From: Pirellulales bacterium
GTDB lineage: Bacteria > Planctomycetota > Planctomycetia > Pirellulales > JALHLM01
NCBI GenBank assembly: GCA_022844585.1
Contig: JALHLM010000129.1
Coordinates: 1-11,431, forward strand
DNA: 11,431 nucleotides
Direction of reading: 5' to 3'
Made by a program: the position numbers and the translations under genes
Notes under the pieces: generated by a model
Databases searched by the model: none
What the model saw: only the letters and a program-made list of their open reading frames with translations
What the model was told of the DNA's origin: nothing
Shown: one piece after another, positions 6,449-11,431 of the stretch
Layout of the letters: the number at the start of each line of letters is the position of its first letter
Numbering within the stretch: the stretch's first letter is position 1

Positions 6449-6931
6449 TCACTCCCTCCCAATTGGAGTTGATGTGAAGATATACCAGCTCGCAAAAGCA
6501 GTAACAAGAAACACAACAACAGCCAAATAAGGCGACCACCGGCTTCTAAAATACCCGGCAAGACTTCGCACAAGGAACGCAATCAAGTACACATACGCAC
6601 CATACAATGGCTCGCCAAGCGCATTCCACATGTTCTTATGCTGATCAGACAACAAAACACACAACTGGTAGGTGGTCATCGGGACAAGTGTGGCCATAAC
6701 CTCCCAGATGTAGAATCGCACGCCAAAAAAGAAATGTGTCACCAAAAAAATCGTGACTGCTCCCGGAACTGCGATTGCAAGGCTAAACGCACTGTAAGCC
6801 ACGTCTCCCGTTGCATCAGTTGGAACGGCAGCAAACACCGCGCCAGCGATTGCTGCGATGAATGTTGTAATGAGACATTCGCTTAACGTATAGCGAATCG
6901 GTGTCCGGTCTTTCTTGAAAGGGGATTTCAT
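6449..6931 (-). CDS. Five-helix membrane protein, candidate immunity protein of the RHS tail
   Basis: A 160-residue protein with a short basic N-terminus (MKSPFKKDRTPIR) and hydrophobic segments near residues 20-37, 46-69, 74-94, 110-128 and 134-152. No soluble domain or known family motif is visible. It lies on the same strand as, and 147 bases after, the RHS gene, the place normally held by the immunity gene of a polymorphic toxin. Both it and the RHS variable tail are more A/T-rich than the rest of the window, as expected for a module acquired together. The start at 6931 lacks a ribosome binding site at the right distance; instead its ATG overlaps by ATGA the stop of a five-codon leader (6928-6945). 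The immunity role is inferred from position only. It could equally be an unrelated membrane protein. Confidence 0.7.
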   Translation of the reverse strand: MKSPFKKDRTPIRYTLSECLITTFIAAIAGAVFAAVPTDATGDVAYSAFSLAIAVPGAVTIFLVTHFFFGVRFYIWEVMATLVPMTTYQLCVLLSDQHKNMWNALGEPLYGAYVYLIAFLVRSLAGYFRSRWSPYLAVVVFLVTAFASWYIFTSTPIGRE

Positions 6932-6945
6932 AATTGCCGTTCCAT
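6928..6945 (-). CDS. Five-codon leader peptide MERQL coupled to the membrane protein gene
   Basis: On the minus strand AGGAGG (6957-6952) stands 6 bases before an ATG at 6945. The frame reads Met-Glu-Arg-Gln-Leu-stop, and its TGA overlaps the ATG of the 6449-6931 gene as ATGA. The same AGGAGG is 20 bases from the membrane-gene ATG, too far for direct use. Ribosomes would load on the leader and re-initiate, giving coupled and probably low expression. The alternative is a one-base sequence error or mutation that split a slightly longer N-terminus. Confidence 0.45.
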   Translation of the reverse strand: MERQL

Positions 6946-7078
6946 GGACTGCCTCCTGACCGGAGACGGAGCCCACTGTTTGCTAGAGGGCACTGCTCTC
7001 TCGAATTCAACCGTACAATTGAGTTTGCGTAGTTCGCAATGGGTGATGGCTGATTCGCAGCAATCGAATTCATGCACT

Positions 7079-9046
7079 TCAACGGCGTCGAGAAGGCGAT
7101 GGAAGTCCGGGAGGCCGAAATCCAACAGCGGGCGTTCCCAAGGGCGTATTAGGGAGGGAATCCACTTTGGGTTCTGCGGGCGCCTCACGTTCGTTGGTTT
7201 TCTGCTCGTTTTCCTTTGGCGGCTCAAAGTATTCTGGCGGAATTCGAGATGCTGCCCCGGCATCGATCGCGTGTTTCACGTTGTTGTTTCCCAATGCTCC
7301 TGCTGCTTTTAACAGCGAGTTCGCGAACGCATTGCAATTGAATCCTTTACCGCCAAGTTCTCCCGCCAGAAGACCGTACGGAACCTTATTCTTGGCCTTT
7401 TCGTTGAGACGATAGTTCTCGGCAGCTTGAAGAATTCGGTGAATAAACTCCGTGTCCCCCATTGTTGTGTTGAACTTCTCGCCGGTTTTCATGGCGACGT
7501 CGAATTGTTCATCACTCAGTTGAATTGTCGGCGGCCACACTTCTTCGGTCTGCATATCCCAATCAGCCTTCCAAAATGACGTGTAGAGGTTTGGCGAGAG
7601 CATTTGTTCTGCCGCCAAAACATCTCCACTTTCATTTGCAAGGACAATCAAATCCTTATATCTACCTTCCTCATCACCTTCGTCCGAACAGCAGAATCCG
7701 GCGAGAGTGAAACCCAGCTCCCCGTTGCTGAACTTGAGAAGGCGAAGGTTGGGGATATCATATTGTGCCAGCACCTCAGCTGGAAATGCGGCCGGATCAT
7801 CCGGAATGATAAGAAGTCCACCATGAGCTCCAAGAGGTGACGACGCTAAGTCGCGTCGAAATTGGTACACCTTCAGTCCCGTCGGGTCCACCGCATTCGT
7901 CACCGAATTCCCCACCATCCGCGTGAGGTTCGTGTCCCCGGCGTCAAATTCGCTCGGGTCTGGACTCAGGAACTTGCCGGTTTTTGGATCATACCACCGG
8001 GCGTTGTAGTAGTACAAACCAGCGTCGGCGTCCCATTCTTGGCCGGTGAAGGCGAAGCGGGAGACCGGAGTGGCGGTGGGCTTGCCGAAGGCGTCGAAGT
8101 TGACGTGGCTGGCAGAAATGAACCCGCCGGTGTTGTTCATCTGGTCGCGGACAGAGCCCAGGTTGTCAGCTAAGTCCCAGACCGTCGCGCCGCCGGCCGT
8201 TTCTTCGGCCAGGATTTGATCGACCGCCTGGCCCCAGAGATAGCGCTTCGCGAGCGCCACGCTGGCACCGCCCCCAGCGCCGTCGGTGTCGACGAAATCC
8301 ATCACGATGTCGTCGCCGTCCCAGACGTAGTACTCGTAGCGGTCGATGGTACCTGAGCCGACCGGCGTGTTGTCGACCGATTTCGCCACTCGCAGATCGA
8401 AGGCATCGTAACTGTACCCAAGCACCTTCGTTGCCGAACCGCCTGGCGACGGCTTTGCCGTGATCGACGTCAGCCGGTTGCGATTGTCCCAGGCGTACTC
8501 GGTGGTCGCACCCGTGGCATCCCAGGTGGACGTGCCCGCGTTCCACACCAAGGTCACGCGCTTCGTGAGATTCCCTTCCTTGTCGTACGTGTACTCGTAA
8601 GTCCCGTCGCGGAAGAGTTGATTGTTTGTCCCCGCCACCCAGTTTGTCGTGCCCGACATGCGCCGGTTGCCGTTCAAGTCGTTGACGTTGGACTCGTCGG
8701 CGGTCTGGCGATCGGCGCCGATCAATTGGTCCGTGGCGTCGTAGCTGTACACGGCGTCCTCGCCGACGTAGCCCGCCGGCACAAAATCAACGCCAGAAAC
8801 GCGGTTCAGATGGTCAAAGGTCCAGTCGTAGCCGGTCAAGAGCGTCAAGCCCGGCGACGGCCCCTTGTGGTCGAGTGAGGTCAGGTGCGCATATTGGTCG
8901 TAACCATAATCGCTCTGGCCAATATGCGTCGTACCGGCGGCCCGCCTCCGCCACTGAATTTGCTTGCTGAGACACTTCTGCACACTTGACAGCAGCGCGC
9001 GCCCCAGCGGACAATCCACCTTTGTGGTAAGTGGGCGAATGATCAA
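7079..9046 (-). CDS. RHS/YD-repeat protein, 5'-truncated, with a variable C-terminal toxin-like domain
   Basis: A 655-codon frame. From about residue 40 it shows YD repeats (YGYDQYAHLTSL, YSYDATDQLIGADR, YTYDKEGNLTKRV, YAWDNRNRLTSI). The conserved RHS core follows: WDLADNLGSVRDQ, FDAFGKP, FTGQEWDADAGLYYYNARWYDPKTGKFLSPDP, ending at DPTGL (residues 387-391). This core normally caps the toxin shell and marks the point of self-cleavage. Residues 392-655 are the variable domain, with HGG at 408-410 and FNCNAFANSLLKAAG at 569-583, suggesting a permuted papain-like Cys/His enzyme; the last 55 residues are Pro/charge-rich. Typical RHS proteins are several times longer, and the first about 38 codons here show no YD pattern, signal peptide or good start, so the gene is probably a displaced 3' fragment. 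Expression is uncertain. Confidence 0.85.
   Translation of the reverse strand: MIIRPLTTKVDCPLGRALLSSVQKCLSKQIQWRRRAAGTTHIGQSDYGYDQYAHLTSLDHKGPSPGLTLLTGYDWTFDHLNRVSGVDFVPAGYVGEDAVYSYDATDQLIGADRQTADESNVNDLNGNRRMSGTTNWVAGTNNQLFRDGTYEYTYDKEGNLTKRVTLVWNAGTSTWDATGATTEYAWDNRNRLTSITAKPSPGGSATKVLGYSYDAFDLRVAKSVDNTPVGSGTIDRYEYYVWDGDDIVMDFVDTDGAGGGASVALAKRYLWGQAVDQILAEETAGGATVWDLADNLGSVRDQMNNTGGFISASHVNFDAFGKPTATPVSRFAFTGQEWDADAGLYYYNARWYDPKTGKFLSPDPSEFDAGDTNLTRMVGNSVTNAVDPTGLKVYQFRRDLASSPLGAHGGLLIIPDDPAAFPAEVLAQYDIPNLRLLKFSNGELGFTLAGFCCSDEGDEEGRYKDLIVLANESGDVLAAEQMLSPNLYTSFWKADWDMQTEEVWPPTIQLSDEQFDVAMKTGEKFNTTMGDTEFIHRILQAAENYRLNEKAKNKVPYGLLAGELGGKGFNCNAFANSLLKAAGALGNNNVKHAIDAGAASRIPPEYFEPPKENEQKTNEREAPAEPKVDSLPNTPLGTPAVGFRPPGLPSPSRRR
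8986..9015 (+). promoter_or_regulatory. Candidate promoter of the sigma-kinase operon
   Basis: A perfect TTGACA (8986-8991) is followed after 18 bases by GACAAT (9010-9015), four of six -10 bases. It would give a leader of about 160 bases before the sigma factor ATG at 9183. It is weak evidence because only the -35 box is strong. Confidence 0.35.
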
Positions 9047-9182
9047 ATGGTCAACCGCGACCGTTTCAGCGGCCTCTCATCTTTACCCGTGGAAACAGTC
9101 GCCGGCCCGACTTGCACGGGGGCAGCGGGCGCTCACGCCAGGCAGGTCGACTCAGTTGTCGCTTTTCGGGCCGGGGGCGAGC

Positions 9183-9794
9183 ATGTCGGGCGAAGGGACC
9201 GTCACGCACTGGCTCCGCCAAATCGAGGCCGGCGATCAGGACTCTGCGCGCCAGTTGTGGCAGCGGTACTATCAAGAACTGGTCGAATTGGCTCGCGCGC
9301 GTCTCGGCACGACGCCTCGCCGCGTAAGCGATGAGGAAGATATCGCGCTGAGCGTACTTCGCTGTCTGTATGGCGGCGCCGCGCGCGGTCAGTTTGCCGA
9401 GGTGGTCAATCGACAGGAATTGTGGCGGCTCTTGGCCGCCATCACGGTCCGGAAAGTCGTCGACCACCAACGCCACCTCGCCAAGCAAAAACGAGGCGAC
9501 GGGCGAGTCCGCGGCGACTCCGTGCTGTCTGGCGGCGACGGCGATCGCGGCGATGCGGGTTTCGACGAGCTGCCGGGCGATGATGCCACGCCTGAAGTGC
9601 TGGCCATCGCCGCCGAAGAATTTCAGCGCCTGATGGCGCTGCTCATTGACGATCGACGTCGCCAAATCGCCCAGTCGAAGCTCGATGGCTTTACCAACGA
9701 AGAAATCGCCCAGTCTCTGGGGCTGACCTGTCGCAGCATCGAGCGAAAGCTCCAGCAAATCCGGAAAATCTGGGCGGGGGAACTGGGGCGATGA
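9183..9794 (+). CDS. ECF-type sigma factor of the planctomycete kinase-linked group
   Basis: A 203-residue protein. The N-terminal part (THWLRQIEAGDQDSARQLWQRYYQELVELARARL, then the DEEDIALSVLRCL helix and the LWRLLAAITVRKVVDHQRH stretch) corresponds to sigma region 2. A Gly/Asp-rich linker of about 40 residues follows. Region 4 runs from about residue 140 to the end, with the helix-turn-helix GFTNEEIAQSLGLTCRSIERKLQQIRKIW from residue 169. In planctomycetes such factors are commonly encoded directly before a Ser/Thr kinase gene of the type found downstream, which suggests kinase-controlled promoter selection. The ATG at 9183 is chosen because protein similarity begins there; the open frame extends upstream to 8964 but with unrelated composition. 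The ribosome binding site (a run of G before GAGC) is weak. Its stop is 201 bases before the kinase start, an unusual gap explained by a decayed sigma fragment. Confidence 0.9.
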   Translation: MSGEGTVTHWLRQIEAGDQDSARQLWQRYYQELVELARARLGTTPRRVSDEEDIALSVLRCLYGGAARGQFAEVVNRQELWRLLAAITVRKVVDHQRHLAKQKRGDGRVRGDSVLSGGDGDRGDAGFDELPGDDATPEVLAIAAEEFQRLMALLIDDRRRQIAQSKLDGFTNEEIAQSLGLTCRSIERKLQQIRKIWAGELGR

Positions 9795-9892
9795 TGCAAT
9801 TCGACGGCGGAAGACCTGAAGTGTCGGGCTGGTGGCGATTTCAACGATATAAGAGATGGATGTCCAGCCGCTGTCGCGGTCGGGGCCTTCTA

Positions 9893-9995
9893 CTCTAAGG
9901 CTTCACGATGGAGGAGATCGGCCAGCCGTGGGATTTGACCTGCGGTAGTCTCGATCGAACGCTTCGGCACATCTGGGCGAGGGGAAACTGGCGTA
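9893..9995 (+). pseudogene. Decayed region 4 end of a second sigma factor gene
   Basis: Read from 9899 the sequence gives GFTMEEIGQ...DLTCGSLDRTLRHIWA, which follows the end of the intact sigma factor (GFTNEEIAQ...GLTCRSIERKL...KIWA). A hand count over the first 22 aligned codons gives 44 of 66 identical bases, with many differences at third positions. An in-frame TAA stands at 9896-9898 where the intact gene has Asp, and about three codons are missing before HIWA. After a further frame slip the copy ends in TAATG, where the stop overlaps the kinase ATG. It therefore occupies exactly the place expected of the kinase's original partner. No sigma sequence is recognisable from 9795 to 9892. Confidence 0.75.

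Positions 9996-11431
<1,436 letters not shown>

Noticed and set aside
6928..7263. A 111-codon minus-strand frame overlapping the RHS end
   Set aside because: It overlaps the RHS tail in another frame and has no domain pattern; only its last five codons, behind AGGAGG, look meaningful and are reported as a leader.

Overview
The window looks like a planctomycete chromosome fragment (Pirellulales/Gemmatales-like, probably an assembled metagenomic or draft contig). The evidence is the high-GC codon use in most genes, a BlaI/M56 regulator-protease pair, an ECF-type sigma factor followed by a Ser/Thr kinase with the N-terminal domain typical of planctomycetes, a secreted single-CxxCH protein, and an RHS/YD-repeat protein. 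The last 13 bases are identical to the Illumina adapter start, so the right edge is a read or contig end and not biology.

Left part (1-1970): a DUF104/AF2212-type antitoxin-like gene on the minus strand with no toxin partner in view, a very strong hairpin, and a minus-strand gene for an exported protein with one c-type haem motif. Regulatory block (2125-2577): a sigma70-like promoter with a perfect palindrome of BlaI type lying across its spacer and -10 box, then the BlaI/MecI repressor gene. Its stop overlaps by ATGA the start of a 939-codon M56 (BlaR1-like) metalloprotease gene. That gene carries, in place of a beta-lactam sensor, an extremely acidic Glu/Ala repeat and a long coiled coil. 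Inside it, at 3883-3899, sits an in-frame ATG with an ideal ribosome binding site and a signal-peptide-like sequence, so the locus may also make a separate exported coiled-coil protein. A 15-bp hairpin follows the gene.

Middle part (5571-8940) is an accessory patch: a possible 48-aa membrane peptide gene, a truncated and frameshifted DDE transposase, and on the minus strand the 3' tip of an RHS gene. The RHS piece ends in a variable C-terminal domain after the DPTGL boundary. That domain shows an early HGG and a late FNCNAF motif, which suggests a permuted papain-like (NlpC/P60-LRAT-type) fold. Just downstream lies a five-helix membrane protein gene that is a candidate immunity gene. It starts by ATGA overlap with a five-codon leader that owns the only good ribosome binding site. 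The toxin tail and membrane gene are visibly more A/T-rich than the RHS core.

Right part (8986-11431): a candidate promoter, an ECF-type sigma factor gene, a decayed copy of another sigma factor's region 4 end, and a Ser/Thr kinase gene cut by the contig end. The decayed copy abuts the kinase start exactly where the kinase's own sigma partner would normally lie.
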